NCBI GenBank assembly: GCA_012837835.1
Contig: DUQK01000017.1
Location: forward strand, 1-45,364
Reading direction: 5' to 3'
Source of the DNA: Christensenellaceae bacterium
GTDB lineage: Bacteria; Bacillota; Clostridia; Christensenellales; Aristaeellaceae
DNA length: 45,364 nucleotides
Position numbers and translations under genes: made by a program
Shown here: positions 16,382 to 24,546 of the stretch, one piece after another
Layout of the letters: each line of letters begins with the position of its first letter
Position numbering within the stretch: position 1 is the stretch's first letter
Notes under the pieces: model-generated
The model's input: only the letters and a program-made list of their open reading frames with translations
Databases searched by the model: none
Told to the model about the DNA's origin: nothing

Positions 16382-16722
16382 CAGAATAACCCGCCAAGCC
16401 CTCCGGGTATGGCAGCGCCCATGGTCTTTTCCCTATCCTCCTGACACATGCGCAGCGCTTCATTTACGGCAGAGATTATCATATCCTGTAGCATATCTAC
16501 ATCATCAGGGTCTACAACTTCAGGGGATATTGTTATAGAAAGCACTTCCTGTTTACCGGATACGCTGCATTTTACAACCCCTCCGCCCACGCTGGATTCG
16601 TAAGTTTTTTCTTCCAAATTCTCCTGCGCCTTGGTCATTTCCTCCTGCATCTTCTGTGCTTGGCGCATAAGCTGCTGCATATTTGTTCCGCCGCCAAATC
16701 CACCGAATTTATTCCTAGCCAT
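16381..16722 (-). CDS. ebfC: YbaB/EbfC nucleoid-associated protein
   Basis: This 113-residue DNA-binding protein forms dimers that coat DNA and is usually encoded between dnaX and recR. The Gly-rich N-terminus FGGFGGG is followed by a Met/Gln-rich helix ([15 protein letters not shown]) and the conserved [18 protein letters not shown]. The ribosome-binding site TAGGAGG overlaps the stop of the preceding hydrolase gene. dnaX, the usual upstream neighbour, is absent here. Confidence 0.93.
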   Translation of the reverse strand: MARNKFGGFGGGTNMQQLMRQAQKMQEEMTKAQENLEEKTYESSVGGGVVKCSVSGKQEVLSITISPEVVDPDDVDMLQDMIISAVNEALRMCQEDREKTMGAAIPGGLGGLF

Positions 16723-16731
16723 TATATCCTC

Positions 16732-17682
16732 CTAAATATATTGATTTACAAAGTTACTTACAGTATCTACATAAAGCTCGCTCTCCATATAGAGCGACTG
16801 TGCGTGTACAGCACCCTCAATACTTATACATTGCTTTGGTCCGGGGTGGGCTGAATATAGATCCTCAAGCATTTCATATGGAACAAACGTATCCTCTACG
16901 CCATGTATAAACAGCATGGGTATTTTACAATTAGCAAGACGGTCTACCGGAGAAGCCTCCTCAAGGTTGAACTTCGCGCGCCTTTTTAATATAGGCTTTG
17001 CGAACTTAAGCAATAATGAACTAAAGCCCCCTGACAAAAACGGCGCTTTGTTTTTTATTAGTGCAACTGTTTGCTGCGCTAAACTGGTATAGCCGCAATC
17101 CTCAACCGTACAAGCAATAATAGAATTATCCTTCTGGGTACAAGCTGTCATCATTGCAGTTGCAGCGCCCATGCTAACGCCAAACAAAACGATTTTTCCA
17201 TCCAAGCCCTTATCTTTAAGCAGCTTTATCCAAAGCAGCATGTCGCTTGATTCCTTAACACCAAATGTGTTGTACTCCCCCTCACTCTCACCTTGCGCAC
17301 GTTGGTCTATAAGCAATACATTAAGCCCCATATCCATAAACAGACGCGCATATGCAAAGAAGCTTTCTTTATAATCTTTCCAACCCGGCATAACGATAGC
17401 AGTATTATTTGCACCTTCTTTTTTATAATAATTGGCACATAGTACAAGACCGTCTTCAGAAACTATGGAAAGCTTTTCAAACTTTTTATTTTGAACAATC
17501 TCAAAAGAGGAAACATAGTAGGGATTATCCGCAAACTGTTCAAAGTTTATATTAGGTTCTTCGCCCCCCGGCTTTATACCCTTACGCCGCCTTAAACCTG
17601 ATTCCACCAAGGTATTTGCAGCTGAATAGAGCAGCACCACTCCCAGCGCAAACATCGCCAATAATACTAATAATACTACCAT
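16732..17682 (-). CDS. Membrane-anchored alpha/beta hydrolase
   Basis: A 316-residue serine hydrolase with one N-terminal membrane segment (about 1-22). The nucleophile elbow is GVSMG with Ser170. The acid is probably Asp264 in HGVEDTFVP and the base His293 in GAVHAQSL. An oxyanion region around MPGWKDYKES is visible. It resembles YqkD-like hydrolases of unknown substrate. It is the first gene of the ebfC-recR-tdk-rmuC transcript, taking the place where dnaX is often found. The start ATG follows TTAGGGGG. Confidence 0.85.
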   Translation of the reverse strand: MVVLLVLLAMFALGVVLLYSAANTLVESGLRRRKGIKPGGEEPNINFEQFADNPYYVSSFEIVQNKKFEKLSIVSEDGLVLCANYYKKEGANNTAIVMPGWKDYKESFFAYARLFMDMGLNVLLIDQRAQGESEGEYNTFGVKESSDMLLWIKLLKDKGLDGKIVLFGVSMGAATAMMTACTQKDNSIIACTVEDCGYTSLAQQTVALIKNKAPFLSGGFSSLLLKFAKPILKRRAKFNLEEASPVDRLANCKIPMLFIHGVEDTFVPYEMLEDLYSAHPGPKQCISIEGAVHAQSLYMESELYVDTVSNFVNQYI

Positions 17683-17707
17683 ACATTTACCCCCTAATTA
17701 CAGATGA

Positions 17708-17736
17708 AGTATAGCATAGCCATAGCCTATTTTCAA
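17708..17736 (-). promoter_or_regulatory. Promoter of the hydrolase-ebfC-recR-tdk-rmuC operon
   Basis: On the minus strand TTGAAA (17731-17736) and TATACT (17708-17713) are separated by 17 bases, with an extended -10 TGC. They lie about 25 bases before the hydrolase start. Confidence 0.7.
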
Positions 17737-17838
17737 TTCTAATACTATGTTGCTTTTAGAACAGCGATTTTATTGTAGCGGTTTTTTCGGTTTGACAAAG
17801 CTTCGTGAAGGAGGCATAGTAAACCCTATTGTGCCTTA

Positions 17839-17917
17839 ACAAGGCAAAGCTAAAGCGGAAAAGACGCACAAGAAAACGCTGGGTTAAAGGCGACATAGTA
17901 TTAAGCCTTTGCCTTGT
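17839..17917. repeat. Eleven-base inverted repeat with nested hairpins at the 3' end of topB
   Basis: ACAAGGCAAAG (17839-17849) and CTTTGCCTTGT (17907-17917) are perfect inverted repeats 57 bases apart. Nested inside are AGCG/CGCT and AAAGGC/GCCTTT pairs. The right arm lies in the last codons of topB, so topB ends within the structure. It lacks a T-run on the minus strand and is not a canonical terminator. A TTGACA-17-CATAGT pair on the plus strand (17792-17820) and a 36-codon, very basic plus-strand frame at 17829-17939 with a TTG start overlap it; neither is strong. Confidence 0.5.
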
Positions 17918-20018
17918 ACATTATAGGCACCGTTGTTGAGGGTGTACTTGTCCCAATAGGAATAAAGCTTATATTTTTAGAATCAAGAGTTATGATACCT
18001 GTGCTGCCTATAACTTTCCCTTCTTTTATAAGCATGGTAACTATATTTTCATTAAGCGTAGGTCCCCCCGCCTTTTCAAGGCAGTTTTTCCAAAGGGTAA
18101 AACTACAGCCCTTCTTCCATGCGCTACAGCCGAAAGCCTTTGAATTTTCTCTAATTGGGCTTCCGCATATTGGACAATTTACAGACATATTCTTTGTTTG
18201 GCGCCTGCGGCTTTGCCTTGGCGCTTCATTATCAAAATGCACATCAGGCGCTTTATCCTTAGCATATTCAACCAAAAATGCGCTTAACCTGTTTATGCCC
18301 TGCATAAAACGCTTGCCGTCCCTTTTGTTTTGGGCTATATCTGAAAGCGCCTTCTCCCATTTGCCTGTCATTTCAGGAGAGGAAAGTTCGCTAGGCACTG
18401 CCTGTATAAGTTTTTCGCCCTTTTCAGTTGCTATGAGGGATTTGCCGCGCCTTATTACATATTTAACCTCTATCAACCTCTCTATTATTGCGGCTCTGGT
18501 TGCAGGCGTTCCTATACCGGAATCCTTCATGGATTCCCTTATTTCTTCGTCCGTTATATCTTTCCCCGCATTTTCCATCTGTTCAAGCAGTGTAGCATCG
18601 GTATGCTGAGGCGGAGGTTTGGTTTCTTCCTTTTTTGAGCGTGCGGACAGTATTCGCCTTGTATCCCCCTCTTTTATATCGGGGAGTACGGTTTCCTTTG
18701 TTTCGCTTAAGCTTACAGCCCGCCAGCCTATATTTATTACCTCCCTGCCTATGCTCTTAAAGTTTTCCCCCTCGCAGTTTGCAATAAGTTTTACACTCAT
18801 ATATTCATACGGCGGATAAAACGCCCCTAAAAAGCGCCTTGCAATTAAATCATACACAGAGCGCTCATCTTGACTTAGAGATGAAAGCTTTATTTTTGTT
18901 GGAGTTGGTATTATCGCATGGTGGTCAGTAAGTTTCGTATCGTCAAATACTCTTTTTGTAATGCGTATTTTCCCATCCGGTATGCCGACTTTAATTTCAT
19001 CATAATCTTCAGGTAGGTTTTCAAGGGTTTTGTATACTGTAGACAGCATGTCTTCGCTTAAATATTTTGAATCCGTACGCGGATAGGTAATGCATTTCTT
19101 ATTTTCATATAGCGACTGGGCTATGCTTAAAGTCTTTTTAGCTGTAAAACCCAGCCTGCGGTTACAATCTCTTTGAAGGCTTGTTAAATCGTAAAGTAGC
19201 GGTGGCAGTTCTCTTTTATGCTCTTTATTTATGCTTATAATATTTGCAAGCTTGCCGCTCACCTTTTTTACTATCTGCCTTGCTCTAGTCTGCTCCTTTA
19301 TTCTGCTGCTTGTACGCTCATCTTTTGAAGAAATATCAAACCAGCTGCCTGTAAAGTCCCCATAGTCAGCTGTAACTGTATAATATTCTTCTTTTACAAA
19401 ATTTTTAATTTCAGCGCCTCTTTTAACCAATATAGATAGCGTAGGTGTTTGCACACGTCCAGCGGAAAGCAGCACACCATAGCGCAGTGTAAATGCCCGG
19501 GTAGCATTCATACCTACTATCCAGTCCGCTTCGGCGCGGCATAGTGCGCTTTCATATAGTCCATCATAATGGCTTATGGGTTTTAGGCTGTTAAAACCTT
19601 CTTTTATTGCCGAATCAGTAAGGGAGCTTATCCAAAGCCTTGTCGCAAGCTTTTTGCATGCGCTTTTTTCGTATATAAACCTAAATATCAGCTCACCCTC
19701 TCGCCCTGCATCTGTAGCGCATATTACGCTTTCGGTAGTTTTGTCATTTAAAAGCTTTTTAACTATATTGTACTGCTTGCGGGTTTTGGCTATCACCTTA
19801 GTAGGTATTCTATCAACGGATATAGGTAAATCTTCCATACGCCATTTCTTGTATTTCTCGTCTATTTCCTGCGGCTCACAAAGGCTTACAAGGTGTCCAA
19901 GCGCCCAAGTAACGGCGTATTTATCACTATACAGATAGCCCTCCGCCTTGTTTTTACAGCCAAGTACATTGGCTATGCTTCTTGCAACACTCGGCTTTTC
20001 AGCAATAACTACTATCAT
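17901..20018 (-). CDS. topB: DNA topoisomerase III, type IA
   Basis: A 705-residue type IA topoisomerase that decatenates and relaxes single-stranded or underwound DNA. The Toprim domain begins VIAEKPSVARSIA and contains DAGREGE (103-109). The active-site tyrosine is Tyr312 in ITYPRTDSKYL. ESMKDSGIGTPATRAAIIERL marks domain IV. The C-terminal tail carries a zinc-finger-like cluster (NCPICG, then CSAWKKGC). It overlaps the upstream methyltransferase gene by 4 bases (ATGA), so the two are co-translated. The length is normal for the family, and the last codons lie in an inverted repeat. Confidence 0.95.
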   Translation of the reverse strand: MIVVIAEKPSVARSIANVLGCKNKAEGYLYSDKYAVTWALGHLVSLCEPQEIDEKYKKWRMEDLPISVDRIPTKVIAKTRKQYNIVKKLLNDKTTESVICATDAGREGELIFRFIYEKSACKKLATRLWISSLTDSAIKEGFNSLKPISHYDGLYESALCRAEADWIVGMNATRAFTLRYGVLLSAGRVQTPTLSILVKRGAEIKNFVKEEYYTVTADYGDFTGSWFDISSKDERTSSRIKEQTRARQIVKKVSGKLANIISINKEHKRELPPLLYDLTSLQRDCNRRLGFTAKKTLSIAQSLYENKKCITYPRTDSKYLSEDMLSTVYKTLENLPEDYDEIKVGIPDGKIRITKRVFDDTKLTDHHAIIPTPTKIKLSSLSQDERSVYDLIARRFLGAFYPPYEYMSVKLIANCEGENFKSIGREVINIGWRAVSLSETKETVLPDIKEGDTRRILSARSKKEETKPPPQHTDATLLEQMENAGKDITDEEIRESMKDSGIGTPATRAAIIERLIEVKYVIRRGKSLIATEKGEKLIQAVPSELSSPEMTGKWEKALSDIAQNKRDGKRFMQGINRLSAFLVEYAKDKAPDVHFDNEAPRQSRRRQTKNMSVNCPICGSPIRENSKAFGCSAWKKGCSFTLWKNCLEKAGGPTLNENIVTMLIKEGKVIGSTGIITLDSKNISFIPIGTSTPSTTVPIMYKAKA

Positions 20019-20743
20019 TTATATTCCTCAGTGCCGAAATAAATATGCTGCGCTTCATCTGTGTAATTCCCAAACTCATCAAGCACTGTGAGCGTAGGTT
20101 CTATTATGCATTCGCTGTTTGTATTGAACCTGCCTTCAATAAGAGCTAGATAAGGCTTTTTACCTGCCTTTGATACTACAAAACGCAAACGGGATATAGA
20201 AAACTTTTCCTCTTGCATTACGTTGCTCATCTTAAACATAGACATGGCAGGACACATGGTTACAAGCCTGCCCCTATTTTTAAGTAAGAATCCAGCGCTT
20301 TTCGCTAAATCTTTAAAATTCGCGGTAATCTGCGTACGGGCAGAATCCCCACGCATTTCATAATAAGGCGGGTTTGATATTACCATGTCATAGCTAGCGG
20401 GCTGCAATACCTCACTAATTTTACGAAAATCGGCATTATATGTTTTTATTTTGTCTTGTATGTTATTTAGCATGGCGCTTCTTTTAATTCTATCCGCCTG
20501 CAAAGCGTCTATCTCCACGGCATCTACTAAAATACTACTTTCCCTTGCGTATAAGAGCATGGATAGTATACCGTTCCCAGCGCCTAAATCGCATACTTTA
20601 CTGTTCTTTTTTACATTGGCAAAATAAGCGAGCAAAATGCTATCCGTACCGTATGTAAAACCCTTTTCGCCACGGATTATTTTAATGTTCCCTCTTTGAA
20701 GGTCTTCTGTTTTTTCACCCGGATAAAGCTGTACGCCTAACAT
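20015..20743 (-). CDS. TrmN6-like tRNA (adenine-N6) methyltransferase
   Basis: A 242-residue SAM-dependent methyltransferase. The SAM-binding motif is CDLGAGNGILSML (residues 52-64) and the catalytic motif is ISNPPYYEM, the NPPY form used for N6-adenine methylation. The N-terminal GFTYGTDSILLAYFA is typical of the TrmN6/YabB group, which modifies A37 of tRNA-Val. The ribosome-binding site is weak (GGATTTATTTATATGAG before the ATG), suggesting low expression or read-through from the ferredoxin gene. It is coupled to topB by a 4-base overlap. The exact tRNA substrate is inferred from the family. Confidence 0.85.
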   Translation of the reverse strand: MLGVQLYPGEKTEDLQRGNIKIIRGEKGFTYGTDSILLAYFANVKKNSKVCDLGAGNGILSMLLYARESSILVDAVEIDALQADRIKRSAMLNNIQDKIKTYNADFRKISEVLQPASYDMVISNPPYYEMRGDSARTQITANFKDLAKSAGFLLKNRGRLVTMCPAMSMFKMSNVMQEEKFSISRLRFVVSKAGKKPYLALIEGRFNTNSECIIEPTLTVLDEFGNYTDEAQHIYFGTEEYK

Positions 20744-20750
20744 CTCATAT

Positions 20751-20785
20751 AAATAAATCCGCTACATGTTACCCATATAGCGGAT
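20751..20785 (-). terminator. Hairpin between ferredoxin and the methyltransferase gene
   Basis: ATCCGCTA (20757-20764) pairs with TAGCGGAT (20778-20785). On the minus strand it is followed by TTATTTA, only moderately T-rich. It probably ends most ferredoxin transcripts and leaks into the trmN6-topB pair, for which I see no separate good promoter. Confidence 0.5.
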
Positions 20786-20810
20786 ATAATCTGCCTACAA
20801 GGCACTATGC

Positions 20811-20984
20811 CTATTCCCCGGGAACACAGGCGCCCGTGGGACAAACATCGGCACATGAACCGCAATCTATGCATTCTTCAGCGTTGATTTCGTACTTGTT
20901 ATCGCCCTCAGTAATGCAATCCTGCGGACATTCTGCGGAACATACTCCACAGCTGATACAGTCTTCGGTAATCTTGTAAGCCAT
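20811..20984 (-). CDS. Small 2[4Fe-4S] ferredoxin
   Basis: A 57-residue low-potential electron carrier. Two cysteine motifs of the bacterial type are complete: CISCGVCSAECP (residues 9-20) with a further Cys23, and CIDCGSCADVCP (38-49) with Cys53. It begins MAYKITEDC and ends VPGE. AGGAGGT lies 9 bases before the ATG. It has its own promoter and is probably monocistronic, so it serves the general ferredoxin pool of an anaerobe rather than a dedicated neighbour. Confidence 0.95.
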   Translation of the reverse strand: MAYKITEDCISCGVCSAECPQDCITEGDNKYEINAEECIDCGSCADVCPTGACVPGE

Positions 20985-21026
20985 TACTACATACCTCCTA
21001 ATGATTCCGCCTTAGCGTGTACTTGG

Positions 21027-21055
21027 ATTATATACCAATTGCAATTTCCGTGCAA
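21027..21055 (-). promoter_or_regulatory. Promoter of the ferredoxin gene
   Basis: On the minus strand TTGCAC (21050-21055) and TATAAT (21027-21032) are separated by 17 bases, about 42 bases before the ATG. Confidence 0.7.
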
Positions 21056-21092
21056 GCGGTCCATCTAAATAATTAGAATAATTAGACCTCAC

Positions 21093-21121
21093 TTGCGCTG
21101 CTCTACCTAGAATGATATAAT
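21093..21121 (+). promoter_or_regulatory. Promoter of the degV-pdxK-zip-zip operon
   Basis: TTGCGC (21093-21098) and TATAAT (21116-21121) are separated by 17 bases, with an extended -10 TG at 21113. It is divergent from the ferredoxin promoter. Confidence 0.65.
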
Positions 21122-21164
21122 TTCTCTGATTTTAATGGCTTAGCCTAGGTAAAGGAGAATTAAA

Positions 21165-22043
21165 ATGGCAAACAATTATGTGTTCATGACTGACAGCGAC
21201 AGCGACCTTCCCTTCAGCTTCGCTGAAGAGAGAAATATACCGGTAGTAAAAATGCCCTATACCCTTGATGATGTTGAATATCTGGACGATAACGGTAAGA
21301 CCGGTCAAGAAAAAATACTTTTTAAGCGTATGCGAGAGGGGTCAGTGCCAATTACTTCACTTCTGCCCACCGCCGCTTATCTTGAGTATTTTGAACCTAT
21401 ACTTAAGGAAAACGACCTACTTTTCGTAGCTTTTTCATCTAACATGTCTAATACTATACAAAACGTGTTTGAAGCTAGAGAAGAACTTCTCAAAAAATAC
21501 CCTGAGCGTAAGTTCAAGGTGGTTGACACGCTTTCCATATCCGCCCCTATGACGCTGCTTTTAAAAAAATCGCATGATTTATACCTTACAGGCGTTTCTA
21601 TGGAGGAAGTCGAAAATTGGATAATGGATAACAGACTTAAATCCCACGCTTGGCTCACGGTTGAAGACCTTGTGTACTTAAAGCGCGGCGGCAGGATAAC
21701 CTCCACCAGCGCATTCTTCGGCTCCATGCTGGATATTAAGCCCATTCTTACACTTGGTAAAAGCGGTAAGATAGAGCCTGAAGGTAAGGTCCAAGGCAGG
21801 AAAAAAGCATTGCGTACCCTTGTTGAGCGTACTGTAGAAAACATAGATAATCCCGAAGACCAAGAGATTATAATACTTCACGGCGATTGTTTAGACCAAG
21901 CCGAAATGCTTAAGAATATGCTTGTTTTCCAACTGCCTGAGGCTAATAATATTACAATACAAATGATAGGGCCTGTCATTGGCTCCCACTGCGGTCCCGG
22001 CACGCTTGCAATATGTTTCATGGGCAAGGAACGCCCAATTTAA
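21165..22043 (+). CDS. DegV family fatty-acid-binding protein
   Basis: A 292-residue DegV/FakB-type protein, which in other Bacillota holds a fatty acid for phosphorylation by FakA. The first motif TDSDSDLP (9-16) corresponds to TDS-x-x-DLP. The ligand-binding serines appear in PITSLLPTAAYLEYF and SSNMSNTIQN, and RGGRITSTSAFFGSML with GKVQGRKKAL marks the C-terminal half. FakA is not in the window. It is the first gene of an operon with a pyridoxal-kinase-like gene and two ZIP transporters, and its stop overlaps the next start by one base. AAAGGAG sets the start. Confidence 0.9.
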   Translation: MANNYVFMTDSDSDLPFSFAEERNIPVVKMPYTLDDVEYLDDNGKTGQEKILFKRMREGSVPITSLLPTAAYLEYFEPILKENDLLFVAFSSNMSNTIQNVFEAREELLKKYPERKFKVVDTLSISAPMTLLLKKSHDLYLTGVSMEEVENWIMDNRLKSHAWLTVEDLVYLKRGGRITSTSAFFGSMLDIKPILTLGKSGKIEPEGKVQGRKKALRTLVERTVENIDNPEDQEIIILHGDCLDQAEMLKNMLVFQLPEANNITIQMIGPVIGSHCGPGTLAICFMGKERPI

Positions 22044-22870
22044 TGCAAAACACTCTTATCACCGTACAAGATCTGTCTTGCGTAGGCAGATGCTCACTTT
22101 CTGTGGCGCTGCCGGTTTTGTCTTGCCTTAACATACAATGCATACCTTTACCAAGCGCACTTTTAAGCGCACACACAGGCTTTACTGTGCCTTTTAGAAA
22201 ACCCCTAACATGCGAAATGAATGATATATTTCTCCATTTTAAAGAAACACTTCCAAGCGTAGATGGAGTATATATAGGCTATCTTGCTGAATATGAGCAG
22301 CTTTCACTTATGAATGAGATTTTAAGCCATTATGATAACGCGCATATATTTATAGACCCCGTTATGGGAGATAACGGTAAACGCTATTCTTCAATAAGCG
22401 AGCGGCTTTGTGATGGGATATCAAAGCTCTGCCATAAGGCTGATTTTATATTCCCAAATTTAACCGAAGCTGCTCTGCTGCTTGACATACCCTACAATAA
22501 TTTGCCTAATAACGATGCACTGCTGAATATGCTGGCGGAAAAGTTTGGCTCCAGTGTAGTGCTTACAGGGCTTATGGATTCTAGCGGCAATATAGGCGCA
22601 TGCGCTTTGCATGATAACAATACATACTCTGCATACACCAAAATGGTACCGGGCAAATTCCCCGGCACGGGAGATTTATTTGCATCTGTATGTGTAGCGG
22701 GTATACTACAGGAGATAGACATGCAATGTATATTACAACTTGCGACAGAATTTATATACTCCTCCGCAAAGGATTTTTCAGGTGACAGCCGCTATGGACT
22801 ACCATTTGAAAGTAAGCTAAATAAACTCAGCAATGACTTTTTCGCTCTTAAAAATAAGGAGAATAATTAA
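22043..22870 (+). CDS. Pyridoxal/pyridoxamine kinase-like protein
   Basis: A 275-residue ribokinase-fold kinase that probably phosphorylates pyridoxal or pyridoxamine to the B6 cofactor. The N-terminus VQDLSCVGRCSLSVALPVLS and PLPSALLSAHTGF match the PdxY-like subgroup of gut Clostridia. A central DPVMGDNGKRY precedes NLTEAALLLDI. Near the C-terminus PGTGDLFASV carries the catalytic Asp and anion hole. The frame is open from 22013, but the ATG at 22043 (TAATG overlap with degV) begins the conserved N-terminus. A four-base ATAA spacer region leads straight into the ZIP gene. Confidence 0.85.
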   Translation: MQNTLITVQDLSCVGRCSLSVALPVLSCLNIQCIPLPSALLSAHTGFTVPFRKPLTCEMNDIFLHFKETLPSVDGVYIGYLAEYEQLSLMNEILSHYDNAHIFIDPVMGDNGKRYSSISERLCDGISKLCHKADFIFPNLTEAALLLDIPYNNLPNNDALLNMLAEKFGSSVVLTGLMDSSGNIGACALHDNNTYSAYTKMVPGKFPGTGDLFASVCVAGILQEIDMQCILQLATEFIYSSAKDFSGDSRYGLPFESKLNKLSNDFFALKNKENN

Positions 22871-23671
22871 ATGCAACAGTTTTTGCTGCCTTTTTTGCTA
22901 ACGCTTTTTGCAGGTCTATCAACCGGCATAGGGGGTCTGATAATACTCTTTAACTCCAACCGCTCAAGGAGATTTCTATCTGTATGCATGGGCTTTTCAG
23001 CAGGCGTTATGATATACGTATCCATGATAGAACTTTTCCCGGAAGCGCAAGAGCTATTAACAAGTGTATTTGGTGAAAAAACGGGCGCACTTTATACTGT
23101 GCTAAGCTTTTTTTCGGGTATGTTAATGATTGCCATAATAGATAAGCTTATCCCGCAGGAGAACAACCCACACGAAATCTGCGACAGTAATTTTGAAAAA
23201 ATCAAATTAGACGATGGAGAGGCGCTTAAGCGCACGTCCATGATGACAGCAATTGCCATCGCTATTCATAACTTCCCTGAGGGAATAGCAAGCTTCGTGT
23301 CCGCAACACATTCGCTTGAAATCGCCATACCTACGGTTGTGGCAATTGCGCTGCACAATATTCCGGAGGGTATAAGCGTTGCCATGCCTATATACTGCGC
23401 AACAGGGGACAGAAAAAAAGCGGTGCGTTATTCTTTCCTCTCAGGTCTTAGTGAACCCCTTGGTGCGCTCTTTGCGTTTATATTCCTTAGAAATATTATG
23501 GACAAAGTAACCTTCGGCATTGTGTATGCTATGGTAGCAGGTATTATGGTGTTTATATCCTTTGATGAACTGCTCCCCGGCGCTGAAGAATACGGCGAAC
23601 ATCACCTTGCTATATACGGCTTAGTCGGAGGAATGGCTGTAATGGCGCTCAGTCTTTGGCTATTTATTTAA
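22871..23671 (+). CDS. ZIP family metal transporter, first of a tandem pair
   Basis: A 266-residue, roughly eight-segment membrane protein of the ZupT/ZIP type, which brings Zn2+, Fe2+ or Mn2+ into the cytoplasm. Both metal-binding helices are intact: HNFPEG at 133-138 and HNIPEG at 162-167, forming a binuclear site. The loop between segments 3 and 4 (about 95-122) is acidic, with HEICDSNFEK. The C-terminal half has FISFDELLPGAEEYGEHH. It starts directly after the pdxK stop and overlaps the second ZIP gene as TAATG. Confidence 0.92.
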   Translation: MQQFLLPFLLTLFAGLSTGIGGLIILFNSNRSRRFLSVCMGFSAGVMIYVSMIELFPEAQELLTSVFGEKTGALYTVLSFFSGMLMIAIIDKLIPQENNPHEICDSNFEKIKLDDGEALKRTSMMTAIAIAIHNFPEGIASFVSATHSLEIAIPTVVAIALHNIPEGISVAMPIYCATGDRKKAVRYSFLSGLSEPLGALFAFIFLRNIMDKVTFGIVYAMVAGIMVFISFDELLPGAEEYGEHHLAIYGLVGGMAVMALSLWLFI

Positions 23672-24471
23672 TGGAAAACAATGTATTAATCGCCTTTCTT
23701 TTAAGCCTTGCAGCAGGGCTTTCAACGGGGATAGGCGGAGCTATAGGCATATTCGCAAAGAGAAGCAATACTAAGTTTCTAACATTCGCACTTGGGCTTT
23801 CCGCCGGGGTTATGGTATACATATCGTTTATAGAGATGATGCCTGAAAGCCTTTCTATGCTTGAACCAGCTTACGGATTAAAAAACGCAAAACTTGTGCA
23901 ACTGCTTTCATTCTTCGCAGGTATGCTGCTTATTGCGCTTATTGATAAGGCAGTGCCCGACTCCAGCAACCCTCATGAAGCTAAAAACTGGAACCCGCAA
24001 GATGAAGGTTATAAAACGCATGAGCTTGAAAAAACAGGCATACTCACCGGCCTTGCGATTGCGATACACAACTTCCCGGAGGGCATGGCAAGCTTCGTTG
24101 CCGCACTTCGCAGTCCAAGCCTTGCAATACCCATAGTATTTGCAATAGCCATACACAATATTCCAGAGGGGGTTGCGGTATCTGCGCCCATATATTTTGC
24201 TACCGGCAATAAAAGAAGAGCTTTTATGTATTCGCTCCTATCGGGGCTGGCTGAACCCATAGGTGCGCTTTTTGCTTGGCTTGTGCTTGCGCCTTTCATG
24301 TCGGATACATTATACGGCATATTATATGCAATGATTTCAGGTATAATGGTATTCATATCCTTTGATGAGCTTCTTCCATCAGCAGGTAAATACGGTTACC
24401 ACCATGTAAAGATAGCCGGCGTAATGCTTGGCATGGTTATAATGGCTGTTTCGCTTTTATTGTTTATTTAA
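23671..24471 (+). CDS. ZIP family metal transporter, second of a tandem pair
   Basis: A 266-residue paralogue of the preceding gene, with HNFPEG and HNIPEG at exactly the same residues (133-138 and 162-167) and the same C-terminal FISFDELLPS. The two arose by tandem duplication but have diverged clearly, especially in the cytoplasmic loop (about 96-122), which here reads HEAKNWNPQDEGYKTHE. The ATG overlaps the stop of the first copy by one base. That strict coupling could mean a heterodimer, since ZIP proteins are known to form dimers, or two metal specificities expressed together. The frame is open 15 bases further upstream, but no better start exists there. Confidence 0.92.
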   Translation: MENNVLIAFLLSLAAGLSTGIGGAIGIFAKRSNTKFLTFALGLSAGVMVYISFIEMMPESLSMLEPAYGLKNAKLVQLLSFFAGMLLIALIDKAVPDSSNPHEAKNWNPQDEGYKTHELEKTGILTGLAIAIHNFPEGMASFVAALRSPSLAIPIVFAIAIHNIPEGVAVSAPIYFATGNKRRAFMYSLLSGLAEPIGALFAWLVLAPFMSDTLYGILYAMISGIMVFISFDELLPSAGKYGYHHVKIAGVMLGMVIMAVSLLLFI

Positions 24472-24510
24472 TGGTTTTTTCCGTGCAGGAATTTTCCGTT
24501 TTTTGTCGAA

Positions 24511-24516
24511 TATAAT
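24511..24516 (+). promoter_or_regulatory. Possible -10 box before the SNF2 gene
   Basis: A consensus TATAAT lies 31 bases before the TTG start. No convincing -35 hexamer is found 16-18 bases upstream, so the gene may depend on read-through from the ZIP operon or on an activator. Confidence 0.35.
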
Positions 24517-24546
24517 TAATTGGGTTTCTTTTAAGGAGGAGATTTT

